DNA of 32,457 bases from a virus (IMGVR_UViG_3300046010_004118:1-32457); one strand, 5' to 3'. Shown: positions 13,736-21,990, counted from the first letter of the stretch. The notes: generated by a model from the letters alone, not told the origin. Made by a program: numbers and translations.

Positions 13736-14413
13736 CTAATATGTTTTATTCAGCACAAAGATATCTGAGTAAATTGAATTGTTTGCATTGGTTGAGCTCC
13801 ATTGAGCTGTGATGTCTAAGGTATTACTGATGGTAGTATCAAATGTTGTTGAGTTTATTTTATTCCAACCATATCCTTGTTGAGTATCTGATGCTTTTTT
13901 TAATACATGGAATTGTGCCAATGATACAATTGATGCTGTTCCAGCTGGACCAATAGCTCTAATTGTGAAAGTTACATTCAACATAAATACTTGATTATTA
14001 ATTGTAGGCATTACCATTGCTGGAGATACACCCAAATCCACAGATCCACTCTTCAATCTTATTGTCAATGTATTATTATTCTGAGCACTCATCACTCCAC
14101 CCATCTCAACCCTAAATGAATCACCAACAGAGAAGCCATTTGCTGGAATAGATAAACTACCAACACCTCCATCAATCAAAGTTCCTTCTGCTGTTGTTGC
14201 TGTTAATGTTGGACTATTGGCTGTCTGAGAAAATAAACCCACATTAGTAGTTGCTAATGGACCAGGAATTGTGACAACAGTCTCTCCTCCACTATCTGCT
14301 GCTGTGACTCCAGCTCCAGTGAATTTCAAAGTTGATCTCTGAGTTAATGCTGTGCTCTCATCCTTAATAGTATCATAAGCCTGAGCTGTGACATTGATGG
14401 TTGTTGTTGCCAT
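13736..14413 (-). CDS. Beta-rich virion appendage / tail-fibre-like protein
   Basis: 225 residues, rich in T, S, N, V and G. The N-terminal part has a repeated-sheet character (LKFTGAGVTAADSGGETVVT). The C-terminal domain (FRVEMGGVMSAQNNNTLTIR to NSIYSDIFVLNKTY) resembles beta-sandwich tips seen in many phage appendage proteins. Begins with a 1-nt overlap on the upstream tail-completion-like gene. Probably a virion-surface or head-fibre protein; exact place in the particle unknown. Confidence 0.55.
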   Translation of the reverse strand: MATTTINVTAQAYDTIKDESTALTQRSTLKFTGAGVTAADSGGETVVTIPGPLATTNVGLFSQTANSPTLTATTAEGTLIDGGVGSLSIPANGFSVGDSFRVEMGGVMSAQNNNTLTIRLKSGSVDLGVSPAMVMPTINNQVFMLNVTFTIRAIGPAGTASIVSLAQFHVLKKASDTQQGYGWNKINSTTFDTTISNTLDITAQWSSTNANNSIYSDIFVLNKTY

Positions 14414-14997
14414 TATAAGTTGATATTTATTGTGTTATTTGTTGTTGTGTTCTGTGTGAAGGTATCCTCAAGAGATCCATTGACATAAACTTGATATGTT
14501 GTTGTCAAATCTCCACAATCTTCTCCTGGAGGATTGCCATTCTCAAAGTCATAGTCATCATAAGGAATGGAACACCAATCATTGTAGTCATATATTGATG
14601 CACTCACATTGATTGTCCATCCAGCTGTGACATCTGGTCCTCTGTTAATGAATGGTTGTGTTGTGATATCTCCATTTATATCCATGAACTCCTCAAATCT
14701 CCATTGCTGCAATGTGATTCTTATGTCATTACAGATGCTCAAGCAATCAGAATGAATCTCATTGATTTGTCTATATTCCTGGATGTTATATTTATCGCAT
14801 ATTGAGATGACCATGTTCACATTCACAGCTTGATCAGTCATAGATCCAGGTTGCAAAGTTACTACCATCAAAGGATATTGAGCCGCATCTCTTGAGACAG
14901 CATCAATAAAATCACCTTGAAAGAATTCGTTTATCTGCCTGTGTTCTGTTGCTATTATTTCCAGCTCTTTCATTAGCTGGTTTAACGTTCTTTCCAT
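14413..14997 (-). CDS. Tail completion / neck-like protein
   Basis: 194 residues. The N-terminal helix (TLNQLMKELEIIATEHRQIN) is followed by alternating strands: YPLMVVTLQPG, NVNMVISICDKY and WTINVSASIYDYNDWCSIPY. This fits the small alpha/beta tail-terminator or neck proteins of Bacteroidetes phages. The last 40 residues are T/N-rich and acidic. Encoded after the connector-like gene, as expected for head-tail joining genes. Confidence 0.55.
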   Translation of the reverse strand: MERTLNQLMKELEIIATEHRQINEFFQGDFIDAVSRDAAQYPLMVVTLQPGSMTDQAVNVNMVISICDKYNIQEYRQINEIHSDCLSICNDIRITLQQWRFEEFMDINGDITTQPFINRGPDVTAGWTINVSASIYDYNDWCSIPYDDYDFENGNPPGEDCGDLTTTYQVYVNGSLEDTFTQNTTTNNTININL

Positions 14998-15049
14998 CCT
15001 TATTAAGATATGCTTTTAATTTATCAATCTGTTTTTTTGAGAATTTCAT
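14912..15049 (-). CDS. 45-residue basic protein (overlapping, tentative)
   Basis: Opens MKFSKKQIDKLKAYLNKDGK and runs for 45 residues. Its ATG overlaps the stop of the connector-like gene (ATGA), and it fills the 48-bp gap before the next gene, but its second half (86 nt) lies inside that gene in another frame. Good coupling at the start and protein-like first 20 residues; the overlap lowers confidence. Confidence 0.38.
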   Translation of the reverse strand: MKFSKKQIDKLKAYLNKDGKNVKPANERAGNNSNRTQADKRILSR

Positions 15050-15558
15050 TGCATCCAATTTATTGGTCTATAACCAGTCTTATCTTTTTTCACAAATTCA
15101 TTACAATGATCAGAGCACATATCACAATATTCAGGATATTTGGTTGCTTGATCATCCATAAGGAATCCAACTAATCTCTGTTTATAAAAATATGCATCTT
15201 TTCTCAATTGATCTCTGAGCTCATTTACCTCATCCAAAGTATTGGCTTGCAAGTTCTCATCAGATACTCTTCCAGCTGATTTGTTTGTTAGCTTCTCAGT
15301 AAGGAACAGAGCTGCTCTGTAATCAACGAAAGCAACCAAGCATGGCACAACATAATCATTCATTAATGTGAGATAATCAGCTGTCCATGTATTTGTCTCA
15401 ACTCTATCAAGCAATGCTCGATAAAGAGGAGTTCCAAGAGCTGGCTGAATATGCATGTCTTGACTTCGCTTGATAGCAACTGCCAGGAGTTTTGTATCTG
15501 TATTGCTGTGGATCAATCCTAATTTTTTAAGATTCTCCACTGAAAGTAGGTAGTTCAT
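15046..15558 (-). CDS. Head-tail connector-like protein
   Basis: 170 residues, mostly helical. Features are KLLAVAIKRSQDMHIQPALG near residue 23, LYRALLDRVE, then long helices, and a C-terminal YPEYCDMCSDHC cysteine cluster. Helical proteins of this length, opening with a site like IQPALG and encoded after the portal, are typical gp6-like connector (DUF6712-type) proteins in Bacteroidetes phages. The cysteines might bind metal. Confidence 0.62.
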   Translation of the reverse strand: MNYLLSVENLKKLGLIHSNTDTKLLAVAIKRSQDMHIQPALGTPLYRALLDRVETNTWTADYLTLMNDYVVPCLVAFVDYRAALFLTEKLTNKSAGRVSDENLQANTLDEVNELRDQLRKDAYFYKQRLVGFLMDDQATKYPEYCDMCSDHCNEFVKKDKTGYRPINWMQ

Positions 15559-15561
15559 AGT

Positions 15562-17526
15562 TTATCTTTTTACAACTAATTGCTGAATCCATTCATGTCT
15601 ACACCATGGAGTTGAGGCTTGAGTATCTGGATTGGTATACCATCCACCTCTATATCTCCACACATCTCTATCAACTCGGCCAGAGATAGTATTGATTTCA
15701 TCCTTTGTGTAGAGTCTATTAAGTGACATTAATCTTTCACAAAACTGTCTTGAGCCACTCTTTGCTGGAGGGACATCAAGTCTTGTTCTGTATCCATATC
15801 TTACCTCAAATCTTTCAATAGGAATATCAACCTCTCTGACCAATGACTTTCCCAAATCAGTGACCTCTCCTTTTGTGATGACCTCCCATCTCATAAGCTT
15901 AGCCATTGACTTGGCAATATCCTCAATGTTTGTGTTGAGAGCCTTGGCAATGCCATTTGAATCCTCACCATCTCCAATCAACTTAAGTACATTCTTGTCA
16001 AAATCATTTAGCTCTGCTGAGATTTCTCCAATGGTTGCAAAGAGTTGATCTTGCTTTGAGAATACATCAGCTGATGGAGTATCCCAAGCTATTGGAAATG
16101 TGGCAATCACATTATATTCATGAGCTGGATCACCGTATTGTGCAAAGTATCCAATCTCATCATCTTGGTGTTCAAACTTGCATGAGCTCAATTGCTGTGC
16201 TCCTGGTTGCAATCCCACAATCCTTCTTGCTTGTGCCTCATCAATGGTTGGAAATGATGCTAAGACAATGCTCAATGCACTCTCGCTGGTCAATACACCC
16301 TCCTTAATCTTAGCAACCACATCAATAAGTGATGCAATCTGAGCTCCATTCAATGCACTCTTAGCAACATCAACTGTTGCCTCTGCTGTTGGTTGGTCAA
16401 TTGCTGTTGGCTGTGCTGCCACTGGTGCAACTTCAGCTGTTCCAATTGGTTTAACATCTCTTAGCTTAACTGTTCCAACATCACCAGACAACTCAATCAT
16501 GTAATTAAGCATCCACTCAATTCTCCTTTGTCTTGTATCAACATAAGTCTTTTTAAATATCTCAAATAATTCAGCTGATTCAGCCGCATTGAATGATCCT
16601 TCAGGAGCAACACCAAACAAAGATGGAGAGACAACCGCATGAGCAACAAGGATGTTTTGTTGAACGCTTGACTCAAGAGATTCATATCTCTTATCAAGAT
16701 CATTTCCAGTCAGACTCTCAACTCTGGGAGCTTGATCTGCTGATGGTGCAAATGTGATGATGATATCACCTGAATTCTCAATGTTGGATGCTGGTCCTTT
16801 AATTTGATTCTTGAATGACTCAGCTTCCTCTTGAGTTTCTGGAAAGCCATCCATGAAAGTGATCATTGTTCCTGACTTGAATCCATTCTGTAATTCATAC
16901 ATGTGGAATTTAGAGATGTCAACATCAGTCTGAATTGCTGTGATCCCTCCATTGTATGGTGGCTTTGGATATACTCCTTGCTCTTTACGGCCTTTCTTAG
17001 CTGGATCCTTATAATAGATCACAAATGATCCAACCTTATTATTCTCATCAAGAGCTGGAATAGTTCTGAGATTTGTTTTCTCAGCTGATTGCTGTTGAAC
17101 AGTCCAGTCATCTGATAGATAGTACATTCTTTCATCCGCTGATATTCTTATCATATCAATGGCAAGATACTCCCATCTGACAACTCTTGTCCCTTCCTTA
17201 TTCCAGGTACCTTTGACAGCGAATGCTCCGAATAATTCATAATCAAATGCCAATTGCTCAACAATCTCATCCATTGTAAAGTCAGAGAATGGATTCTCAA
17301 GGAATCTTTGCAAGTTACCAGTGACAACTTCAATCCCTCCACCAGCAATGTAGTGAGTCTTATTCTTGATTATTCCTTGATGCCAAGCCGATCCATTGAA
17401 AAGATCCACTAAAAAATAAGGATAGTCATTCTTTTTACCCCACTTGATAAAGCCAAGCATTCTATCTTGCTCCTCAACTGGCTGGACAAAGTCCTTTCTG
17501 AATGACATTGATTCGAACTTATTCAT
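15562..17526 (-). CDS. Portal protein with C-terminal MuF-like domain
   Basis: 654 residues. Residues about 10-370 have a portal layout: FNGSAWHQGIIKNKTHYIAG, WEYLAIDMIRIS, a central stem-like region, and HAVVSPSLFGVAPEGSFNAA with a long helix after it. Residues about 395-455 (NGAQIASLIDVVAKIKEGVL) resemble the C-terminal helices of DUF1073-like portals. The last 70 residues (SGSRQFCERLMSLNRLYTKD ... RGGWYT ... WCRHEW) resemble the tail domain of MuF-like minor head proteins, so this looks like a fusion. The portal forms the packaging and head-tail ring. About 0.2 of expected CpG by rough count. Confidence 0.82.
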   Translation of the reverse strand: MNKFESMSFRKDFVQPVEEQDRMLGFIKWGKKNDYPYFLVDLFNGSAWHQGIIKNKTHYIAGGGIEVVTGNLQRFLENPFSDFTMDEIVEQLAFDYELFGAFAVKGTWNKEGTRVVRWEYLAIDMIRISADERMYYLSDDWTVQQQSAEKTNLRTIPALDENNKVGSFVIYYKDPAKKGRKEQGVYPKPPYNGGITAIQTDVDISKFHMYELQNGFKSGTMITFMDGFPETQEEAESFKNQIKGPASNIENSGDIIITFAPSADQAPRVESLTGNDLDKRYESLESSVQQNILVAHAVVSPSLFGVAPEGSFNAAESAELFEIFKKTYVDTRQRRIEWMLNYMIELSGDVGTVKLRDVKPIGTAEVAPVAAQPTAIDQPTAEATVDVAKSALNGAQIASLIDVVAKIKEGVLTSESALSIVLASFPTIDEAQARRIVGLQPGAQQLSSCKFEHQDDEIGYFAQYGDPAHEYNVIATFPIAWDTPSADVFSKQDQLFATIGEISAELNDFDKNVLKLIGDGEDSNGIAKALNTNIEDIAKSMAKLMRWEVITKGEVTDLGKSLVREVDIPIERFEVRYGYRTRLDVPPAKSGSRQFCERLMSLNRLYTKDEINTISGRVDRDVWRYRGGWYTNPDTQASTPWCRHEWIQQLVVKR

Positions 17527-17887
17527 ATATATTGAATGTTATATTTTCATTGTACTCATTGGAAGGTGAATCAATCTCAAAGACATGAGCTCTGCCTTCC
17601 TCAACCAAGCCATCTGACAAGTCAGGATCAAGATTGGTTGTTGATGTTTGCTGATATATTCTGTATGTGTAGTATCCATCATAATCAAAGTTAACATCCA
17701 CCCCATCCACAAGCAAGAATTCATCATATCTTGATGTCCCAGTGCTGATATTAGTCAGGATGCAATAGTATTTTAAGAATGATTGTTCATGCTCAAATTC
17801 AAATAGATAGTAAACTGGACTAACTGTTGTCAGTTCCGTTACTGTTACTATCAGATTTGAAGAGCTGGCCTTCTGTATTCTCAGCAT
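17519..17887 (-). CDS. Small beta-rich virion protein
   Basis: 122 residues, rich in Y, F and V strands: VSPVYYLFEFEHEQSFLKYY, RYDEFLLVDG, YYTYRIYQQTS and TNLDPDLSDGLVEEG. I recall this layout as a conserved small protein between capsid and portal genes in Bacteroidetes phages. Overlaps the portal start by 8 nt and the upstream gene by 68 nt. Function unknown; likely head-associated. Confidence 0.6.
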   Translation of the reverse strand: MLRIQKASSSNLIVTVTELTTVSPVYYLFEFEHEQSFLKYYCILTNISTGTSRYDEFLLVDGVDVNFDYDGYYTYRIYQQTSTTNLDPDLSDGLVEEGRAHVFEIDSPSNEYNENITFNIYE

Positions 17888-18035
17888 TTTTAATTAGTTT
17901 AGGTTTTCTTTTTTCAAAGATATGCAGAAATCCAAGAGAGACATAATAATCCTCTTGACCTCTTTTAATGTCAACCCATTTACTCAATAGATTTGACCAT
18001 TGTTTTGATCCGATAAACTTAGCCTTTATTTCCAT
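17820..18035 (-). CDS. Small head-region protein
   Basis: 71 residues starting MEIKAKFIGSKQWSNLLSKW. An N-terminal strand-loop region is followed by YYVSLGFLHIFEKRKPKLI and a polar tail. Directly follows a terminator and a perfect TATATTTG box, so it may begin its own transcript. The last 22 codons overlap the next gene. No function recognised. Confidence 0.55.
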   Translation of the reverse strand: MEIKAKFIGSKQWSNLLSKWVDIKRGQEDYYVSLGFLHIFEKRKPKLIKNAENTEGQLFKSDSNSNGTDNS

Positions 18036-18040
18036 GGTTT

Positions 18041-18048
18041 CAAATATA
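18041..18048 (-). promoter_or_regulatory. Candidate -7 box for the 17820-18035 gene
   Basis: Reads TATATTTG on the minus strand, 5 nt before the ATG at 18035 and just after a strong terminator. The spacing would give a leaderless transcript. No -33 TTTG is seen. Confidence 0.4.
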
Positions 18049-18049
18049 C

Positions 18050-18074
18050 AAAAAAAGGAGGGACTCAGCCCTCC
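18050..18074 (-). terminator. Terminator after the tube-like gene
   Basis: On the minus strand GGAGGG (18074-18069) pairs with CCCTCC (18062-18057) across a 6-nt loop, then seven T (18056-18050). Classic intrinsic terminator. Confidence 0.85.
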
Positions 18075-18100
18075 CTTTCTTATAAGAGTTTATCAATTTA

Positions 18101-18631
18101 TTAGATTGATGGAGATTGCTGTGTTAACAATGATGTGTAAACAGATGCAAGTACATCTGGCACAGGATCATTCTCTAATCCACCCATGATGATATCATGA
18201 CCTAATCTGTCAGACTTTAATACTCCAGATCCATAAGCTGAAGCTTCAGCAATCTGAAGACCTTCACCGAATCCAAGAGCAACAACAGTCCCATCAGCTT
18301 TCTCAACAAGAGCAACAACTTCATTCTGTCCAAGCAAGTGAATCTCAGAACGTAACTCCTTTGTATCTGATGCTAAGATCATTGTCAAAGTTTGTTCATA
18401 CCAAAGAGTTCCATTTCCTTTATTCACTCGGATTGGTGCAGTGTAGCTTGATAAGTTAGATTTCAACTTGTACAAAAACACTTCACCAGTTACAGTCAAA
18501 GCTGTGATCTCATTGTCAGCAATTGTGGATGCAGATACATTTCCTAATGGGAATATTAATACTGATTTGATTCCACCTTTTCCATTGGTACAAGTTCTAT
18601 CATTGTAGCCAAGAGTCATATTACAAGACAT
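18101..18631 (-). CDS. Major tail-tube-like structural protein
   Basis: 176 residues. It opens MSCNMTLGYNDRTCTNGKGG then IKSVLIFPLGNVS, and continues with strands, RSEIHLLGQNEVVALVEKAD and VVALGFGEGLQIAEASAYGS. The early cysteine pair followed by GGIK, and an L-x-x-N-x-V-V-A-L strand, match a structural family I know from Bacteroidetes phages that fits a tail-tube subunit. It is flanked by two strong terminators, as is common for abundant virion proteins. Tube identity is inferred; a head decoration protein is the alternative. Confidence 0.55.
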   Translation of the reverse strand: MSCNMTLGYNDRTCTNGKGGIKSVLIFPLGNVSASTIADNEITALTVTGEVFLYKLKSNLSSYTAPIRVNKGNGTLWYEQTLTMILASDTKELRSEIHLLGQNEVVALVEKADGTVVALGFGEGLQIAEASAYGSGVLKSDRLGHDIIMGGLENDPVPDVLASVYTSLLTQQSPSI

Positions 18632-18656
18632 AAGATATTTTTTTTTTAATGTTTAT

Positions 18657-18681
18657 AAAATGGGAGGAGTTACCCCCTCCC
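18657..18681 (-). terminator. Terminator after the major capsid gene
   Basis: On the minus strand GGGAGG (18681-18676) pairs with CCTCCC (18667-18662) across an 8-nt loop, followed by ATTTTATAAA. The weak T-run suggests partial read-through into the tube-like gene. Confidence 0.75.
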
Positions 18682-18691
18682 TTATTAATTT

Positions 18692-19663
18692 TTAGTTAGG
18701 TGAACCAGTTCCATTCCACACTCCGATTTGGCTCAAGAAAGGTACCTGAACACCAGCCCTGAACTTAGAACGTAGGTAGATCACATCATCATCTTGAGAA
18801 TACCACAAGTCAAAGTTTTCAAAGTCTGAGCTTAAGTCAGTACCGAATACAAATTGAGATGCACGTCCAGTGTAGATGTTATCAAGACCATTCAAACCAT
18901 TAACCTTAACGATTCTCATGTTTGTTCCTGGAAGGATTAACTCATTCAAGTCACCAATGTTAGCTGGATTGTAGTGGAATAAGTTATCATCAACCAAGTT
19001 CTTAGTCAAGAAATTAAAGTTCTCACGTCCAGTAAAACAGATAAAGTCATTAGCCTCAGCAACATTTGCTGGAGTATTAACGAAACACTCATAGAAAACA
19101 TCAAAAGCATTAGATGCAGAGATTGTTGCTGTTGATGATGTATTCAAGTTAACACAACCATTTGCTGTTGTTAAGAATTGACGGAATCCATTCATCTTAG
19201 ATAAGTTACCAGAGCCAGTTGCTTTGTTACCTTTCCAGATTAACTTGTCTAATTCAAATGAATGTAATTGTAATAAGTAGTTGATGATTTGAGCTTCAAA
19301 TGGAAGAGTCTTATCTTCAGCCATAGCTCCTGGACGTAGACCTAACTGAGTCCAGAATCCATCAAGATCCTTTTGACAAAATGATTTCATGTAACCAAGA
19401 GTCTCAACAGCGATAGCTCTATCAGTGAATACAGTATCTCCATCTGGAGTCATTGTACAATCACCATCTTGGTAAACAATTGAATCATCCATCAATTTCA
19501 ATTCTTGAGATCCTTTGATCCCTTGTTGAATTGATACATATTGTAATGTGCGAGCTTCAGTTACTGACTTAACAATTAAGTCTTCTCTTTGCTCATCAAC
19601 ATAAGCTGCAAGACCAGATACATCCCAGTCGAATTTTGTGCGTAGGTATTTTTTTAACGACAT
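18692..19663 (-). CDS. Major capsid protein
   Basis: 323 residues. The N-terminal arm (KKYLRTKFDWDVSGLAAYVD) is followed by VKSVTEARTLQYVSIQQGIK, a capsid-like long beta hairpin region, then TDRAIAVETLGYMKSFCQKD and a C-terminal domain ending in FRAGVQVPFLSQIGVW. Position after the scaffold and before a terminator supports the call. It differs in codon use from its neighbours: arginine is often CGT or CGC (for example in TGRENF, TGRASQF, LRPGA), and I count 14 CpG in 972 bases, far more per kb than in the tape measure. This is expected if codon choice follows high expression. Confidence 0.85.
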   Translation of the reverse strand: MSLKKYLRTKFDWDVSGLAAYVDEQREDLIVKSVTEARTLQYVSIQQGIKGSQELKLMDDSIVYQDGDCTMTPDGDTVFTDRAIAVETLGYMKSFCQKDLDGFWTQLGLRPGAMAEDKTLPFEAQIINYLLQLHSFELDKLIWKGNKATGSGNLSKMNGFRQFLTTANGCVNLNTSSTATISASNAFDVFYECFVNTPANVAEANDFICFTGRENFNFLTKNLVDDNLFHYNPANIGDLNELILPGTNMRIVKVNGLNGLDNIYTGRASQFVFGTDLSSDFENFDLWYSQDDDVIYLRSKFRAGVQVPFLSQIGVWNGTGSPN

Positions 19664-19668
19664 TTTAT

Positions 19669-20403
19669 TTATACTTTAGAATTTTTCAAAAACATTTGTC
19701 TGGCTGTCAAGTTGCCAACTTTGCTGAATTTCTCAGCCTCTTTGGTTTGTACTGATGGTTGAGCTTTGAAAGTCTCGAAATCACTTTTCAATGAACTCAA
19801 CTCATTAACCAATGTTGTGTTATTCTCTGCAATAGCTTTGGTCATTTCTGCTAAGCCTTCGACAGCCTTTGAGAATGATTCTAACTTTGCATTTATAATT
19901 GATTCAACTTTCTCTGCACTCATTGATTGTTCAACTGGCATTGTAGTCTCTTCATTTATCTTAGCTATCACAGCAGATGCTACATCATAAGCAACTCCCA
20001 TCTCAAGTCCTAATCTTTCAGCAATCACCTCGGTGATATCTTCCAACACTTGTGGTAACATCTCAGCAGAGATTGCTTGAAAATCAGAGCTTGTCTCTTC
20101 GACAGCTACCTCACCAGCACCTTCATTCTCTCTTTCATCAATAACCTCAGTGATTATTCCTTCAGCATCAACGACAATTGAAACGCCAGCAAGATCACCA
20201 CTCAATGAATGTGTTCCCTCTGGAGCTGGTATTCTTTCACCATCAGCAACAACAAAAACTGGCATACCAACCTCAAGAGCATCATACTCTATCACTGTAA
20301 CACCATCAGTCAATGTTGCTTGTTCAAATGTCTCAACTGACTTTGAGAATTGTGCTTTCATTTCAGCTATCAATTCCTTAATCGTTTGCAATTCTTTGTT
20401 CAT
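19669..20403 (-). CDS. Capsid scaffold-like protein
   Basis: 244 residues. An N-terminal helix is followed by a small beta unit (TLTDGVTVIEYDALEVGMPV, VVADGERIPAPEGTHSL), an acidic linker (ENEGAGEVAVEETSS), and a long coiled coil (residues 150-225). This layout, between prohead protease and capsid genes, is typical of scaffolds that are later cut by the protease. Acidic and E/A-rich, with a basic C-terminus (RQMFLKNSKV) that could bind the capsid protein. Confidence 0.72.
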   Translation of the reverse strand: MNKELQTIKELIAEMKAQFSKSVETFEQATLTDGVTVIEYDALEVGMPVFVVADGERIPAPEGTHSLSGDLAGVSIVVDAEGIITEVIDERENEGAGEVAVEETSSDFQAISAEMLPQVLEDITEVIAERLGLEMGVAYDVASAVIAKINEETTMPVEQSMSAEKVESIINAKLESFSKAVEGLAEMTKAIAENNTTLVNELSSLKSDFETFKAQPSVQTKEAEKFSKVGNLTARQMFLKNSKV

Positions 20404-20415
20404 ACTTATTATAAT

Positions 20416-21318
20416 TTATTGTTCGAAAATCCCTAATTCTTTTAGCTTAGCCTCTGACCATCTCTTTGCAGCAAGCCCACCCCATAATAAATAGGAGATA
20501 GTTCCACAAGCTGATTGGTCACTCTCATCATAATATTCCTCAGCTCTGGATAGATAAGAATACATTCTTTTGATCACAGCCACTGAGACCGTTTGTCTAT
20601 TGGCCAAAGTTGTTGCTCTTAAACGTCCTACTCTTGTGGCACATTTATTTCCATACTTTTGATTGAGCTCAATTCCTTTCTTGGCATTGTTGCTCACAGC
20701 TTCAGGATAGTCATTGTAAAATGTGATATATTCCTGGACCTTCTTAAGCTCTTGATATATGGTTGAGAATTCATGCTCCCACCCTTTACCAGTCTCAAGC
20801 AATTGGAAAACTCCCTCAATTGAGAATCCAGTGAACATGCCAGCCTTGGCTGCATCATAGACATCCTTGTTTGTTACCTTATAACTCACAATCCAAGAGC
20901 CATCATTCTCATCCTTGAATCTTTCTGGAGCGGTGAATCCTTTTGACTCATCAATTATATATGACATTATCATGTATATACCATCAACCACTCTCTTGCT
21001 ATCATGCTCAAGATTAACATTGTTGAAATTCTCTCTCCTGGCATAATCAAAAACAATATCCTTGATTGATGATGGTGAAAAGTTCACATAATATTCCTCA
21101 CCAGATTGAGGATCTCTCCTAAATATGGGAGTATTCGCAGATATAGCAACTCCAGTGATGACTTGCTCCTCATCATTAAACTGATAAGCAATCTTTTTGG
21201 AGAATGTTTCAAATGATTTCTCATGTGCTGGATTAGCCACAAGGCTGTTGAATGATACTGTTGTCTCTGGATCATCAAGATCTATGAGAATATCATATAG
21301 TGGTAACTCTCTAAGCAT
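20416..21318 (-). CDS. XkdF-like prohead serine protease with C-terminal extra domain
   Basis: 300 residues from the ATG at 21318; a reading from 21366 adds 16 unlikely residues over the start of the plus-strand gene. Residues 1-175 show the XkdF/S78-like protease: FSPSSIKDIVFDYARREN, the catalytic H105 in NVNLEHD, and S166 in GMFTGFSIEGVF. Residues about 200-300 are a separate domain (VSNNAKKGIELNQKYGNKCA, then TTLANRQTVSVAVIKRMYSY and SYLLWGGLAAKRW) that I recall fused to several phage head proteins, with unknown role. Processes scaffold and capsid. Confidence 0.78.
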   Translation of the reverse strand: MLRELPLYDILIDLDDPETTVSFNSLVANPAHEKSFETFSKKIAYQFNDEEQVITGVAISANTPIFRRDPQSGEEYYVNFSPSSIKDIVFDYARRENFNNVNLEHDSKRVVDGIYMIMSYIIDESKGFTAPERFKDENDGSWIVSYKVTNKDVYDAAKAGMFTGFSIEGVFQLLETGKGWEHEFSTIYQELKKVQEYITFYNDYPEAVSNNAKKGIELNQKYGNKCATRVGRLRATTLANRQTVSVAVIKRMYSYLSRAEEYYDESDQSACGTISYLLWGGLAAKRWSEAKLKELGIFEQ

Positions 21319-21328
21319 AATTATTATG

Positions 21329-21336
21329 TATATTTG
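21329..21336 (+). promoter_or_regulatory. Candidate -7 box for the plus-strand gene
   Basis: Reads TATATTTG, 6 nt before the ATG at 21343, in the 24-bp gap between two divergent starts. No -33 TTTG is seen. This gene cannot be read from either minus-strand unit, so it needs its own promoter. Confidence 0.4.
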
Positions 21337-21342
21337 TTCGAA

Positions 21343-21990
21343 ATGATTTTTGTTTATCCATATCATTCAAGAGCTGAGTCTGACTTTGAAATCAAGCAAT
21401 CTATTGCAATGGTCCTCAAAGTTTATCCTGGTGCAGAGATCTGGACAGTTGGCAAAGCTGTGCCAGGAATCAACAACATACCATGCACTCAACACAACAA
21501 CATCAGAGGCTGTGATGTGACCAATAGGATCCTGACCTTTGCCAAGAAAGTTGGAGGAGAGTTTATCTATATGAACAAAGATTTCTTTATCACTCAGTCA
21601 TGGCAGCCACATGTGGCTATCAACATGAAGAGCCTCATTGTCAATGATGACCATCCTCCACATACAAAGGTAGCTCAGTCAAATACATTGGAATTCCTCA
21701 AGCATAACAGCTTTACAGCTTACAATTATGAGACACATACTCCATGTGTAATGGATAGCAAAAAACTGATTGAACTATTTGACAATATCAACTGGCAGAA
21801 TGATAACCATTTTATTAAGTCAATATATTGTAATGTTTACCAGGTACCATCAAAGGAAGGATTCAATTGTAAGGTATCAACTCCATCCATTGCCAAAGCT
21901 CAAGAGTTCATTGCACTCCAGGGATGTTTCTCAACTGGAGATCAGTTCTGGAATAAGCCTTGTGTTGAATGGATTAAAAGCTTGACTTAG
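21343..21990 (+). CDS. Stealth-like / glycosyltransferase-like protein (only plus-strand gene)
   Basis: 215 residues from the ATG at 21343 (a TTG at 21334 is the longer choice). The protein opens MIFVYPYHSRAESDFEIKQS, followed by IWTVGKAVPGINNIPCTQ and, near residue 85, GGEFIYMNKDFFITQ. The order (paired start strand, VG-x-x-P near residue 40, then FIYMN-D-FFI) resembles Stealth-type hexose-phosphate transferases and related glycosyltransferases. Its last 17 bases overlap the end of the tape measure gene on the other strand. It looks like an inserted cargo gene with its own promoter. The enzymatic call is moderate. Confidence 0.55.
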   Translation: MIFVYPYHSRAESDFEIKQSIAMVLKVYPGAEIWTVGKAVPGINNIPCTQHNNIRGCDVTNRILTFAKKVGGEFIYMNKDFFITQSWQPHVAINMKSLIVNDDHPPHTKVAQSNTLEFLKHNSFTAYNYETHTPCVMDSKKLIELFDNINWQNDNHFIKSIYCNVYQVPSKEGFNCKVSTPSIAKAQEFIALQGCFSTGDQFWNKPCVEWIKSLT

